NCBI GenBank assembly: GCA_942492925.1
Contig: OW818641.1
Span: 124,001-188,000, forward strand
DNA from: QZKY01 sp942492925
GTDB lineage: Bacteria; Pseudomonadota; Gammaproteobacteria; Burkholderiales; Burkholderiaceae_D
DNA length: 64,000 nucleotides
Direction: 5' to 3'
The notes beneath the pieces are model-generated. The model did not search any database. It was not told the origin of the DNA and worked only from the letters and a program-made list of their open reading frames with translations. The first letter of the stretch is position 1. The number at the start of each line of letters is the position of its first letter. A program made the position numbers and the translations under genes. Below, in pieces: positions 54,958 through 64,000 of this stretch.

Positions 54958-55070
54958 TTGGTTACTTTTTTGCAACTGTTCCAGTGTCGAATGGGAATAT
55001 TGTGCGATAATGGCCGCTCTGTTGCCAGTTTCATTTAACGCGAACCGGTTCACCTACAGGATCAAAAGTC

Positions 55071-55427
55071 GTGGCACTGTTTTCTATTTTTGGAAAAAAA
55101 CCGCAGCAAGCCGGCGAGTTGGACGCTGAAAAAAACACAGCTGAACAAGCTGTCGATGACGCAGCACCGAGACAGTCGGACGACACCATGCGGTCGCGTC
55201 GCGATGCCGCCCGCAAGACGGCTGAGAAAATCGATGCCATCGAGTCCGAAATCGCCCGCGACATCCTGAAAAACCCAGCTCGTCGGGCCAGTGACACTGC
55301 TGCGGTCAAAGGCTTGCCGAACGACGAACCGGACACCGATTATCCGTCTTCCAATCTCTTTCACACCACCCTGATTCGCGTTGACAGGGAAACCATGATC
55401 CTGTTCAAGGAAGACATGGACGAATAA
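55071..55427 (+). CDS. Hypothetical protein of unknown function
   Basis: A 118-residue protein with a GTG start (MALFSIFGKKPQ as read) and no recognised domain. It is strongly charged, with an acidic and basic alternating middle (SRRDAARKTAEKIDAIESEIA), likely helical, and ends LIRVDRETMILFKEDMDE. The N-terminal FSIFGKK pattern occurs in small unknown proteins of Burkholderiales. Nothing suggests a membrane helix. It follows dksA by 113 bases, possibly with its own promoter around 55006-55011 (GATAAT). rlpA converges 43 bases after it. Confidence 0.65.
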   Translation: MALFSIFGKKPQQAGELDAEKNTAEQAVDDAAPRQSDDTMRSRRDAARKTAEKIDAIESEIARDILKNPARRASDTAAVKGLPNDEPDTDYPSSNLFHTTLIRVDRETMILFKEDMDE

Positions 55428-55470
55428 GCGGAAGACGCTCCCCGCTTCCGTTCCACCGTTTGCCCCCTAT

Positions 55471-56304
55471 TTAGCGCTGCACAACAATCGGCTTGACCCC
55501 GAGGCGCGGGAGTTTGTCGGCTACCAGCAAGGCGTTTTCTTTGGTCGAAAACGGCCCTGCCATCAGGCGGTAATGCCCGCCGCTTTGCACGACGTCAACC
55601 GCATTGCCTTCCAACGCATACCGACGTCGCAAGGCTTCCGCATTGTCCCGCTGGCTGAACGCGCCAACCTGCACGTAATAACCCCCGGACGATCCCGACT
55701 GCCGCGGCGCCGGCGCGGCAGGCCGAGGGTCGGCAACGCGCGCTGGTGCGGGTTCTCCCACAAAAACGCGTTCCACCTCCACCTTGCCGCTGCCTTTGCC
55801 GATATAGTCCAATTTGAGCGCGGCGGTATAAGACAAGTCGATCAGGCGACCCGAATGGAAAGGACCGCGATCATTGATGCGCACAATCACGTGTTTGCCA
55901 TTGTCGAGATTGGTGACGCGCGCGTAGGAGGGAATCGGCAATATCGGATGCGCGGCCGTCATCTTGTACATGTCGTAAAGCTCGCCGGACGAGGTTTTAT
56001 TGCCGTGAAATTTTTTGCCGTACCAGCTGCCAATGCCCTGCTGCTTGTAGGGCCGGTTGTCCGTGATCGGGACATAGGTTTTGCCGAAAACCGAATAAGG
56101 GCGATTGGCGCGCGGCAAAAACGGTTCGGCCCGAGGCTGGGCGTCGGGGACATTCAGCAAACCGGAAGGCGTGTGATCGCCCGGCCCGTCGTCCTTGTAA
56201 TACCCGCCGCTCCGCTGAATGGAAGGGCTGCTACACGCCGCCAACAACCCTGCGATGAGGCTGCAAACCAGTAATTCGACTGCTCGTCTGTTTTTGCCTG
56301 GCAT
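55471..56304 (-). CDS. rlpA: Septal ring lytic transglycosylase RlpA family lipoprotein
   Basis: A 277-residue lipoprotein with lipobox LLAAC, cysteine 24. The double-psi beta-barrel domain spans about residues 90-180 (WYGKKFHG, NDRGPFHSGRLIDLS), and a C-terminal SPOR domain (about 205-277, YYVQVGAFSQRDNAE) binds denuded peptidoglycan at the septum. It follows mrdB and mrdA on the same strand and completes the cell-wall block. Confidence 0.95.
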   Translation of the reverse strand: MPGKNRRAVELLVCSLIAGLLAACSSPSIQRSGGYYKDDGPGDHTPSGLLNVPDAQPRAEPFLPRANRPYSVFGKTYVPITDNRPYKQQGIGSWYGKKFHGNKTSSGELYDMYKMTAAHPILPIPSYARVTNLDNGKHVIVRINDRGPFHSGRLIDLSYTAALKLDYIGKGSGKVEVERVFVGEPAPARVADPRPAAPAPRQSGSSGGYYVQVGAFSQRDNAEALRRRYALEGNAVDVVQSGGHYRLMAGPFSTKENALLVADKLPRLGVKPIVVQR

Positions 56305-56337
56305 CCTCTCTCCCGTTTTTTGCCGCGCCCCAATTGC

Positions 56338-57450
56338 CTAACTTTGCACCAACTGGCGGTGTCGGTGAATACTCATCAAAATCCCTGTCCCCAAGCCCAG
56401 CGTCACCAACGCCGTGCCCCCATAACTCATGAACGGGAGCGGGACACCGACCACCGGCAAAATGCCGCTCACCATACCCATGTTCACAAAAGCATAGGTG
56501 AAGAACATCAGCGTGATCGCACCCGCCAGCAAACGCGCGAAAATCGTGGGTGCTTCCGACGCAATCAGAATGCCGCGTCCAATCAATAACAAATACAGCG
56601 TCAGCAAAATCATATTGCCGAGCAAACCAAATTCTTCGGAATACACGGCAAAAATGAAGTCGGTCGCGCGTTCCGGGAGAAATTCCAAGTGCGCCTGCGT
56701 TCCCCTCAACCATCCCTTGCCGATCAAGCCGCCAGAGCCCACGGCAATTTTGGATTGGATAATGTGAAACCCCTTCCCGAGCGGATCGGATGAGGGATCG
56801 AACAAAGTCATGATGCGCTGTCGCTGGTAATCATGCAGCATGGGCCACACCAGCGGCAAGCTGCCCAGGGCGGTCACCACCACACCCGCCATCACTTTCC
56901 AGGACAATCCCGCCAGGAAAATGACGTAAAAGCCCGTCGCCAACACCAGCATCGCCGTCCCCAAGTCTGGCTGTTTCATGATGAAGCCGACCGGCGCGGC
57001 GAGGATGCATCCTGCCACCACGAATTCCTTCCAGGTCAATTGCCCTTCGCGCTTTTGGAAAAACCAGGCCAGCATCATCGGCATCGCAATTTTCATGATT
57101 TCCGACGGCTGGATCACCACGCCAATATTTAGCCAGCGCCGCGCACCTTTTTTGACGATGCCAAACATGAATACGGCGATAAGCAAAGTCAGTCCGATTG
57201 TGTAAATCGGCACAGCAAATTTTTCGAGCGTTTGCGGCGGAATGCGTGCGGCAATCCACATCACGACGACCGCCACCACAATGTTACGTAACTGGCTTTG
57301 CATGCGCCCCGGCACATCCACGCTCGCTGAATACACCGTAATCAAGCCCGCAAACATGATCAAGGCAATCACCACAGCCAGCGGCACATCGATCACCTCA
57401 ATCCATGGTGTCACGATGCGCCGGAAAACATTTTTATCGATCTTTTCCAT
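56338..57450 (-). CDS. mrdB: Rod-shape peptidoglycan polymerase RodA (MrdB)
   Basis: A SEDS-family glycosyltransferase that works with PBP2. The 370-residue protein has about ten membrane helices and the family signatures GSGGLIGKGW and GVPLPFMSYGGTALV near the C-terminus. It lies 36 bases downstream of the PBP2 gene on the same strand. Normal length. Confidence 0.97.
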   Translation of the reverse strand: MEKIDKNVFRRIVTPWIEVIDVPLAVVIALIMFAGLITVYSASVDVPGRMQSQLRNIVVAVVVMWIAARIPPQTLEKFAVPIYTIGLTLLIAVFMFGIVKKGARRWLNIGVVIQPSEIMKIAMPMMLAWFFQKREGQLTWKEFVVAGCILAAPVGFIMKQPDLGTAMLVLATGFYVIFLAGLSWKVMAGVVVTALGSLPLVWPMLHDYQRQRIMTLFDPSSDPLGKGFHIIQSKIAVGSGGLIGKGWLRGTQAHLEFLPERATDFIFAVYSEEFGLLGNMILLTLYLLLIGRGILIASEAPTIFARLLAGAITLMFFTYAFVNMGMVSGILPVVGVPLPFMSYGGTALVTLGLGTGILMSIHRHRQLVQS

Positions 57451-57486
57451 GAAATGCCTTTGTCTGCTTTGGAAAGAAGCTTCACC

Positions 57487-59493
57487 TTATCTTGTTTGCT
57501 CGCCCGTGACCGGATCACGCCGGTTCGTCGTACGCGGGGTCATTTTGACTTCCTTGTCGCCCTCTTTGTCCGTCGGGAGCGGACCCGGCGTTTCCGTCTG
57601 CTTTTTGGCCGCGGCAGCCTTGGTCTTGTCATCCGGCTTCTTGCCCAGCAAATAGTAATCCAGCGCTTTCTTGGCAATCGGCGCCGCAGCCGTCGCCCCG
57701 AACCCGCCATTTTCGACAATGATGGCCAGCGCTATCTTGGGCTTATCCGCCGGGGCAAACGCAATGTACAAAGCGTGATCGCGCTTGCGCTCGCCGATTC
57801 GCTTCGCATCATATTTTTCATTTTGCTTGATCGAAACCACCTGCGCCGTACCAGTTTTACCTGCGGATTCGTATTCGACGCGCGAAAAAATTCCCGCCGA
57901 GGTGCCGCCACTCTCCCTGGTTACCCCCACCATCGCCCTTTTGATAACTTCCAAATTTTCCGGCTGAAGCTTGATCCGGTAACTTTCCTTCGGCACCGTC
58001 AGCTTCCGTTCCCGCGTGATGCTGTCTTCAACGGCCTTGACCAAATGCGGTTTCATGACCACGCCATCGTTCGCCAGAATGGCCGTCGCATTCGCCAGCT
58101 GCAAGGGCGTAAACGCGTTATAGCCTTGTCCGATACCCAGTGAAATGGTTTCCCCTGCGTACCACTTTTGTTGCGCCGCGGTTTTGTAGGTTTTTCTTTT
58201 CCATTCCGTTGAGGGCAACACGCCGGTTCGCTCGTGTTCCAGATCGATGCCCGTCTTTTGTCCAAAACCGAAAGGTTTCATGAAGTCATGGATCGCATCG
58301 ACACCCAGGTCATTCGCCAACACATAGTAATACGTGTCGCAAGATTCCACGATGGATTTATGCATGTCCACCACGCCGTGGCCACCTGGCTTGTCGTCGC
58401 GAAAGCGATGATTGCCCAGAACGAAATGCCCGGGATCGGAGATCGTGAAAGACGGTGTGCGTTTTTTCAATTCCAGCGCGGCCAGCGCCATAAAGGGCTT
58501 GTACGTTGAACCAACCGGATACGCCCCGCTCAAGGGGCGATTCACCAGCGGGTGATCGGGCGAATCGTTCAATTCTTCCCAGCTTTGCTGGTCGATGCCA
58601 TCAACAAAGAGATTAGGGTCATAAGTGGGCATCGATACATAAGCGAGCACGTCGCCGGTGGCCGGTTCAATCGCAATGAAAGCGCCGCGCCGATCCCCGA
58701 AAGCTTCTTCGACAATTTTTTGCAACTCGATATCGATGGACAAAATCAAGTTATTGCCGGAAGTTGCGGTGCTGCGCGACAGCATGCGAATGGGCCGCCC
58801 ATTCGCAGAAACCTCCATCTCTTCGTAACCCGTGATGCCGTGCAAGTCCTTTTCGTATTTCTTTTCCAGTCCTTCCTTGCCGATGTAATTGGTGCCAATG
58901 TAATTATCTTCGTCGCCGCTTTCGTCGATGGCGTCTTGATCCCTTTCATTGATGCGTCCGATATAGCCAATCACGTGGGCCGCCACCTTGCCAAGCGGGT
59001 ATTGGCGGAACAAGCGTGGCTGGATTTCTACGCCGGGAAAGCGAAATCGCTGCACGGTAAAACGCGCCACTTCCTCGTCGGTCAAGCGCATGCGAATGGG
59101 GACGCTTTCCACATTCCGCGTCTCTTCCATCAGTTTTTTGAAACGTTTGCGATCCCGGGGCTGAATACTCACGACTTTCGCCAATTCGTCGATCACAGTT
59201 TCGAGGTCGTCCTTGAGTTTGCCCGGCGTAATTTCAAGGGTGAAAGCCGAGTAATTGCTGGCTAGGATCACGCCGTTGCGATCCATGATGAGCCCCCGGT
59301 TGGGCACCATCGGCAAAACCGCAATGCGGTTGTCTTCCGCAAGATCCGAGTATTCCTTGTGCTTGATGCCCTGCAACCAAATCAGTCGGAGAAACAGCAT
59401 CAGAAAACAGGACAACACAACGGCGGCGGCGATCGTCAAGCGTCGCCGAAAGAAATACAGCTCGCGTTCCGTGTTCTTGATAAGGGTGGCCAT
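57487..59493 (-). CDS. mrdA: Penicillin-binding protein 2, elongasome transpeptidase
   Basis: A 668-residue class B PBP with one N-terminal membrane helix (about 20-40), a pedestal domain, and the transpeptidase domain. The SxxK is STYK at 329-332, SCD lies at 384-386, and KTGT near residue 547. It pairs with RodA in lateral wall synthesis. The C-terminal 50 residues are lysine- and threonine-rich and look disordered. It is followed by mrdB after 36 bases. Confidence 0.97.
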   Translation of the reverse strand: MATLIKNTERELYFFRRRLTIAAAVVLSCFLMLFLRLIWLQGIKHKEYSDLAEDNRIAVLPMVPNRGLIMDRNGVILASNYSAFTLEITPGKLKDDLETVIDELAKVVSIQPRDRKRFKKLMEETRNVESVPIRMRLTDEEVARFTVQRFRFPGVEIQPRLFRQYPLGKVAAHVIGYIGRINERDQDAIDESGDEDNYIGTNYIGKEGLEKKYEKDLHGITGYEEMEVSANGRPIRMLSRSTATSGNNLILSIDIELQKIVEEAFGDRRGAFIAIEPATGDVLAYVSMPTYDPNLFVDGIDQQSWEELNDSPDHPLVNRPLSGAYPVGSTYKPFMALAALELKKRTPSFTISDPGHFVLGNHRFRDDKPGGHGVVDMHKSIVESCDTYYYVLANDLGVDAIHDFMKPFGFGQKTGIDLEHERTGVLPSTEWKRKTYKTAAQQKWYAGETISLGIGQGYNAFTPLQLANATAILANDGVVMKPHLVKAVEDSITRERKLTVPKESYRIKLQPENLEVIKRAMVGVTRESGGTSAGIFSRVEYESAGKTGTAQVVSIKQNEKYDAKRIGERKRDHALYIAFAPADKPKIALAIIVENGGFGATAAAPIAKKALDYYLLGKKPDDKTKAAAAKKQTETPGPLPTDKEGDKEVKMTPRTTNRRDPVTGEQTR

Positions 59494-59517
59494 CGGTCAG
59501 TCAGTCCTCAGGCCGGA

Positions 59518-60033
59518 TCAAACTGATCGGGTGTCATCCTTGCTCCCCAAGCGACGTTGCGGCACCATCATTAGCCAGGTCAGCACGGGCCACAGCGCCG
59601 CGCCAATCAGGCTTTCCAGGAAAAACAGCCAGCTCGGTGATCGGCCGATCACCACGTACTGAACCAGCAGTTGCACCATCTGTGCAAAAACCAGCAGGAT
59701 CAAAACATACGCCGACTGCTTCATGACCGGGAACCACTGAACCCGGCGATGGATCGTAATCGCAAAATAGGAAAGCAAGGTATAGGCGAGTGCATTTTCA
59801 CCAAACAGCGTGGCATCATGCACATCCATCAGCAAACCCATGGCAAAAGCCAAGCCGATCCCGGCGCGACGGGGTTGATGTATGCCCCAAAAAACCAGGA
59901 CGAGCGCGACGAAATCGGGCACCCCCGGCATGCGTCCCCATGCCTGAAGATTCAACAAAAACGCGGCAACGAGCGTAATCGCAATGAAGGTCCGACTGGC
60001 CGGCAAAAGAACGTATTCCTGTGTTCGGCTCAT
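59518..60033 (-). CDS. mreD: Rod-shape-determining protein MreD
   Basis: A 171-residue inner-membrane protein with about five hydrophobic segments, the membrane partner of MreC and MreB. The start overlaps the mreC stop by four bases, and mrdA follows after 24 bases. It has no catalytic motif. Family recognition is by topology, length and position. Confidence 0.92.
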   Translation of the reverse strand: MSRTQEYVLLPASRTFIAITLVAAFLLNLQAWGRMPGVPDFVALVLVFWGIHQPRRAGIGLAFAMGLLMDVHDATLFGENALAYTLLSYFAITIHRRVQWFPVMKQSAYVLILLVFAQMVQLLVQYVVIGRSPSWLFFLESLIGAALWPVLTWLMMVPQRRLGSKDDTRSV

Positions 60034-60980
60034 TTCTTGACCTCGCTTTTCGGATCTTTGGGTTTGGTCGGTGCGGTTAGCGCCAGGCGCGGACGTTTCC
60101 GCCCTGTTTTTTCTGCAGCGTCTTCCGGTTCAGGGCGCGGGGGGAAGGTCATATCCGTCAGCAAAACCAACACATGCCGATTGCGATCCATGCCGGCCAT
60201 CGGCTGACACGCCACGCGACCAAATGAGCCGGGCACCAAACTCTCGATCTGCATCACTTTTGCCACCGTCAGTCCTGGCGGGTAAACACCGTCAATGCCC
60301 GAGGTCACCACCAGATCGCCCACCTGAATGTCGGCGTTGGCGGAAAGGGAGCGCATGTCGAGCAACCCGGATTGCCCGCGACCGTACACCACCGTCCGCA
60401 AACCATTACGCAACACTTGGACCGGTATAGCTTGGTCCTTGTCCGTCAACAATGTGACTTCCGCCGTCATGGGGAACACGCGCGTGACCTGGCCCACGAC
60501 ACCGCTTTCATCGATCACCGGCTGTCCGCGCAACACGCCATCCTGCGCGCCGCGATTGAGCACAATCTTGCGCGTAAACACATCCCGCGCATCGTAGAGA
60601 ATGTCGGCCACCACGGATTTCGCCTGCACTGTCTCACGAACGCTCAACAACTTGCGCAAATGCGCATTTTCAGAGGCCAGCACTTGTGATTGCTGCAAGG
60701 TTTGCGCGTTGGTGATGCGCTCGGTTTGCAATTCTTTGACAGCCTGCTGCATGGACGACAGGGAAGAAAAATAATCCGATATGGCATAGGCAGCGTCGCG
60801 AGGAAACAAGGCAGCGCGTTGCACCGGATACAGGAGCGTGTTGATGACTTGCCGTACTGTGCCCAATGCCTGTAGGCGAGAATCTGCTACCAGCATGGCA
60901 ATCGCGATGAGCGCGAAGAGCAGCATTCTGAGAAAAGCCGGAACACCCTGTCTGAAAAGTGGCGGTGGATTACGTTCCAT
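60030..60980 (-). CDS. mreC: Rod-shape-determining protein MreC
   Basis: A 316-residue periplasmic scaffold. An N-terminal membrane helix (about 15-32) is followed by a coiled coil (about 65-110, QQAVKELQTERITNAQTL) and a beta-rich domain. The C-terminal tail is basic and proline-rich. It links the MreB cytoskeleton to PBP2-RodA. A 162-base gap separates it from mreB upstream, so an internal promoter is possible. Confidence 0.95.
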   Translation of the reverse strand: MERNPPPLFRQGVPAFLRMLLFALIAIAMLVADSRLQALGTVRQVINTLLYPVQRAALFPRDAAYAISDYFSSLSSMQQAVKELQTERITNAQTLQQSQVLASENAHLRKLLSVRETVQAKSVVADILYDARDVFTRKIVLNRGAQDGVLRGQPVIDESGVVGQVTRVFPMTAEVTLLTDKDQAIPVQVLRNGLRTVVYGRGQSGLLDMRSLSANADIQVGDLVVTSGIDGVYPPGLTVAKVMQIESLVPGSFGRVACQPMAGMDRNRHVLVLLTDMTFPPRPEPEDAAEKTGRKRPRLALTAPTKPKDPKSEVKK

Positions 60981-61142
60981 GAGGTAATCAGATTAGGGCG
61001 TGTTTACACAACGTTTAGCCATCCTTGAAATCGCTGCTGACGCCATCGGCACACTCGACACAGCACGCGAAATCTTGAAAGACTTCGCGTGTGTCATGGT
61101 CAGGTACGAATGCGAGGTATCCGGGCGTTCATCCAGTGTCAA

Positions 61143-62186
61143 TTATTCTTGCGAGAAAATCGCACCGAGTTCATCGATGCGCTCCAGCGCAATGCCGCAA
61201 CCACGCACCACGCACGTCAGCGGATCTTCGGCAATCAGCACCGGCAGCCCCGTTTCTTCCATCAACAGGCGGTCAATGTCGCGCAACAGCGCGCCGCCAC
61301 CGGTCAGCATCATGCCTTTTTCGGCAATGTCGGCTCCCAATTCCGGCGGCGTTTGCTCCAGCGCGTTTTTCACGGCCGAAACGATGTTGTTCAGCGGATC
61401 GGTCAGCGCTTCCAGAATTTCGTTGCTCGAAATATTGAACGAGCGCGGAATGCCTTCGGATAAATTGCGTCCCTTGACTTCCATCTCGCGCACTTCGGAG
61501 CCCGGGAAAGCGGAACCGATGTTTTTCTTGATGGCTTCAGCGGTTTGCTCGCCAATCAGCATGCCGTAGTTGCGGCGGATGTAGTTGACAATGGCTTCGT
61601 CGAACTTGTCGCCGCCGACGCGCACCGACCCTTTGTACACCATGCCACCCAGCGAAATGATGCCGACTTCCGTCGTGCCACCACCGATATCGACGACCAT
61701 GGAGCCGGTGGCATCCGCAATCGGCAGCCCGGAACCAATGGCCGCTGCCATCGGTTCTTCAATCAGATACACCTTCGATGCGCCAGCGCCCAGTGCCGAT
61801 TCGCGAATCGCGCGACGCTCCACCTGGGTGGAACCGCAGGGCACGCACACAATAATGCGCGGCGAGGGACGGAAAAACTTGGAATCATGCACCATGCGGA
61901 TGAACTGCTTGAGCATCTGCTCGGTGACGGTGAAGTCTGCGATCACGCCATCCTTCATCGGGCGAATGGCTTCGATGTTGCCAGGCACCTTGCCCAGCAT
62001 TTGTTTGGCTTCTTTACCAACGGCTTGAATGGTTTTCTTGCCGTTAGGGCCGCCTTCCTGGCGAATGGCGACGACAGAGGGTTCGTCAAGCACGACACCT
62101 TGGTCGCGCATAAAAATCAGAGTGTTTGCTGTTCCCAGATCGATCGCCAGATCGTTAGAGAAATAACCGCGAAAAAATCCAAACAT
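61143..62186 (-). CDS. mreB: Rod-shape-determining actin homologue MreB
   Basis: A 347-residue actin-like filament protein. DLGTANTLIF near the N-terminus is the phosphate-binding loop, with VVDIGGGTTEV and GGGALLRDID further on. I use the ATG at 62186, giving MFGFFRGYFSND; an upstream ATG adds 8 residues without family support. First gene of the mreBCD-mrdAB-rlpA set, divergent from gatC. Confidence 0.98.
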   Translation of the reverse strand: MFGFFRGYFSNDLAIDLGTANTLIFMRDQGVVLDEPSVVAIRQEGGPNGKKTIQAVGKEAKQMLGKVPGNIEAIRPMKDGVIADFTVTEQMLKQFIRMVHDSKFFRPSPRIIVCVPCGSTQVERRAIRESALGAGASKVYLIEEPMAAAIGSGLPIADATGSMVVDIGGGTTEVGIISLGGMVYKGSVRVGGDKFDEAIVNYIRRNYGMLIGEQTAEAIKKNIGSAFPGSEVREMEVKGRNLSEGIPRSFNISSNEILEALTDPLNNIVSAVKNALEQTPPELGADIAEKGMMLTGGGALLRDIDRLLMEETGLPVLIAEDPLTCVVRGCGIALERIDELGAIFSQE

Positions 62187-62425
62187 GAAGTATCCTGTAT
62201 TGCACAACAATTAACTAATAGATGCGCTCGCTTCCGGAGCGTCACGCACCCCTTTTCAGCTCGTACCTGCCATAGTGCGCATGAAGCGAACATTCTACCT
62301 TATAATTCGTTAGATATTTGTCTGCTTTTTGCTCTGAATTCACGTCCATCGAATGGTTTTTTGGGCCATTATCTGGTCACCGTCAACCCTGCTTGATAAC
62401 GTGGTCATTTCCACAACACAACACC

Positions 62426-62728
62426 ATGTCTCTTTCACTTTCTGACGTCACACATATCGCCGATCTCGCCCAACTGGAGCTATCCGATGACCAGGCCGCC
62501 AAGACCCTGGCCCAACTGAACGGCATCTTTGCACTGGTCAACCAAATGAGCGCGGTCGATACCGCCGGCATTGAACCGCTCAGTCACCCCATCGCCGCGC
62601 TGATGCCCGACTTGTCGTTGCGCCTGCGCGAAGACCATGTGACCGAACCCGACCGCCGCGACGCTTACCAGCAACCCGCCCCTGCCACGCAGGACGGCTT
62701 GTATCTGGTCCCCAAAGTCATCGAATAA
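62426..62728 (+). CDS. gatC: Glutamyl-tRNA(Gln)/aspartyl-tRNA(Asn) amidotransferase subunit C
   Basis: A 100-residue subunit that stabilises GatA-GatB. Start ATG gives MSLSLSDVTHIADLAQLEL, the family N-terminus; longer readings are not credible. It is followed by gatA after 18 bases, and divergent from mreB, the arrangement common in betaproteobacteria. An AT-rich TATAAT lies at 62301-62306 and may be the -10 of this operon. Confidence 0.96.
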   Translation: MSLSLSDVTHIADLAQLELSDDQAAKTLAQLNGIFALVNQMSAVDTAGIEPLSHPIAALMPDLSLRLREDHVTEPDRRDAYQQPAPATQDGLYLVPKVIE

Positions 62729-62746
62729 GTTTTCTGAAAAGACGTC

Positions 62747-64000
62747 ATGCATAACAAAACCATCTCTGAATTATCGCGCTTGCTGCAAGCCAGAAAAGTC
62801 TCGGCCACCGAACTCGCGCAACACTTCCTCGCCCGCATTGCACAAAGCGACCTGAACGCCTTTCTCCATGTAGATGAAGCCCTCACGCTCGCACAGGCGG
62901 CCGATGCCGATGCAAACATTCAGTTTCAGGATGTCGGCCCATTGACTGGCATCCCCATTGCGCACAAAGACATCTTCGTCACGCAAGGCTGGCGTTCGAC
63001 GGCCGGTTCGAAAATGCTCGAAAACTATGTCAGTCCTTTCGATGCCACCGTCGTGCTGAAACTCCGCGATGCGGGCACGGTCACGCTGGGCAAACTCAAT
63101 TGCGATGAATTCGCGATGGGGTCGTCCAACGAAAATTCGGCTTTCGGCTCAGTGAAAAACCCTTGGGACAAGGCCGCGATTCCCGGCGGTTCGTCGGGCG
63201 GTTCGGCGGCGGCCGTGGCCGCGCGCCTCGCGCCCGGCGCGACCGGCACGGACACCGGCGGCTCCATTCGTCAGCCTGCGGCGCTCTGCGGCATCACCGG
63301 CATAAAACCGACTTACGGCCGCGTGTCGCGTTACGGCATGATCGCTTATGCTTCCTCGCTTGATCAGGGTGGGCCGATGGCCAAAACCGCCGAAGACTGC
63401 GCGATTTTGCTCAACGCGATGGTGGGGTTTGATCCGCGCGATGCCACCAGCTTACGCCGTCCCGATGAAGACTTTACCCAGAACCTGGATGCGCCGCTGA
63501 GCGGCTTGCGCATCGGCGTGCCGAAAGAATATTTCGGCGAAGGGCTGGCGCCGGACGTCGAACACGCGGTCTGTGCCGCGATCGTCGAATACGAAAAGCT
63601 CGGGGCCAAAATCGTCGAGATATCGCTGCCGAACACCGCGCTGTCAATTCCCGTGTATTACGTGATCGCACCGGCTGAAGCCTCTTCTAACCTCTCACGT
63701 TTTGATGGCGTGCGTTATGGCTTTCGCGCGAAGGATTACACGGACTTGCAAGACATGTACCGCAAAACGCGCGCGCAGGGATTCGGCGAAGAAGTGCAGC
63801 GTCGCATTCTCGTCGGCACCTACGTGCTCTCGCACGGTTATTACGATGCGTATTACCTGCAAGCGCAGCGCATTCGTCGCCTGATCGCGCAGGATTTCCA
63901 GCAAGCTTTCACGCAATGCGACGTCATCATGGGGCCAGTCACGCCGACCGTTGCCTGGAATATCGGCGACAAAGCGGATGACCCGGTAGCCAACTACCTC
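62747..64000 (+). CDS. gatA: Glutamyl-tRNA(Gln)/aspartyl-tRNA(Asn) amidotransferase subunit A, C-terminal end cut by window
   Basis: The amidase subunit that supplies ammonia for transamidation of mischarged tRNA. The first 418 codons lie in the window and stay open to its end. The Lys-cisSer-Ser triad is at K74, S149 and S173 (AHKD, GGSSGGSAA, TDTGGSIRQP), with the spacing of the family. gatB is expected just beyond the right edge. Start ATG 62747. Confidence 0.96.
   Translation, partial: MHNKTISELSRLLQARKVSATELAQHFLARIAQSDLNAFLHVDEALTLAQAADADANIQFQDVGPLTGIPIAHKDIFVTQGWRSTAGSKMLENYVSPFDATVVLKLRDAGTVTLGKLNCDEFAMGSSNENSAFGSVKNPWDKAAIPGGSSGGSAAAVAARLAPGATGTDTGGSIRQPAALCGITGIKPTYGRVSRYGMIAYASSLDQGGPMAKTAEDCAILLNAMVGFDPRDATSLRRPDEDFTQNLDAPLSGLRIGVPKEYFGEGLAPDVEHAVCAAIVEYEKLGAKIVEISLPNTALSIPVYYVIAPAEASSNLSRFDGVRYGFRAKDYTDLQDMYRKTRAQGFGEEVQRRILVGTYVLSHGYYDAYYLQAQRIRRLIAQDFQQAFTQCDVIMGPVTPTVAWNIGDKADDPVANYL

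Overview
The window is a compact, almost gap-free stretch of a betaproteobacterial chromosome. Gene order and protein style point to Burkholderiales, probably Oxalobacteraceae or a close relative. The evidence is the gyrA-serC-pheA-hisC-tyrA-aroA-cmk-rpsA-ihfB-lapA-lapB run, the metK / lpxL-lpxL-dapF block, the yqgE-ruvX-pyrR-pyrB-pyrC' block, Burkholderia-type trimeric porins, a DksA without its zinc cysteines, and the mreBCD-mrdAB-rlpA block. I assign the family only by inference. No tRNA, rRNA, insertion sequence, prophage or CRISPR array was seen.

Layout. 1-1160 (minus): start of riboflavin synthase and ribD. 1407-6352 (plus): a full minor-pilin operon (fimT, pilV, pilW, pilX, short pilY1, pilE), nearly every gene overlapping the next. 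6484-7479: a DUF3108 protein. 7550-14645 (minus): a second full minor-pilin operon with a full-length PilY1, converging on the first. 14975-16461: a second DUF3108 paralogue coupled to queC. 16557-18852 (minus): two porins. 19472-22294 (minus): two lipid A acyltransferases and dapF. 22498-23661: metK. 23799-26832 (minus): two OmpA-like proteins, ubiG, gph. 27202-38309: gyrA through aromatic amino-acid genes, cmk, rpsA and ihfB, ending at a strong terminator. 38490-40953: lapA, lapB and the heptose kinase. 41001-42698: an acyl-CoA ligase. 42842-46600: yqgE, ruvX and the pyrimidine genes pyrR-pyrB-pyrC'. 46608-50648 (minus): apaH and a sensor GGDEF-EAL protein. 51035-55427: DUF484, xerC, a Zur-like regulator, a COG0523 GTPase, a zinc-free DksA and a small unknown protein. 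55471-62186 (minus): rlpA, mrdB, mrdA, mreD, mreC, mreB. 62426-64000: gatC and the first 418 codons of gatA.

How the genes work together. The two pilin operons each encode a complete set of type IV pilus tip and priming components, and one PilY1 lacks the von Willebrand A domain. The central block supplies DNA gyrase, serine, phenylalanine, tyrosine and histidine synthesis, CMP kinase, ribosomal protein S1 and IHF. LapA/LapB, the heptose kinase, the LpxL enzymes, the porins and the OmpA-like proteins build and regulate the outer envelope. The mre/mrd/rlpA block shapes the cell wall. The Zur-COG0523-DksA run looks like a zinc-scarcity module.

Points that deserve attention: duplicated convergent pilin operons and the short PilY1; an apparent one-base insertion in essential rpsA; glutamine at GyrA position 83; a terminator abutting the ubiG start codon; a strong hairpin in the rpsA leader; and a PyrC' without metal ligands. 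Most of the rest is ordinary housekeeping sequence, and I did not find a clear new defence or mobile system.
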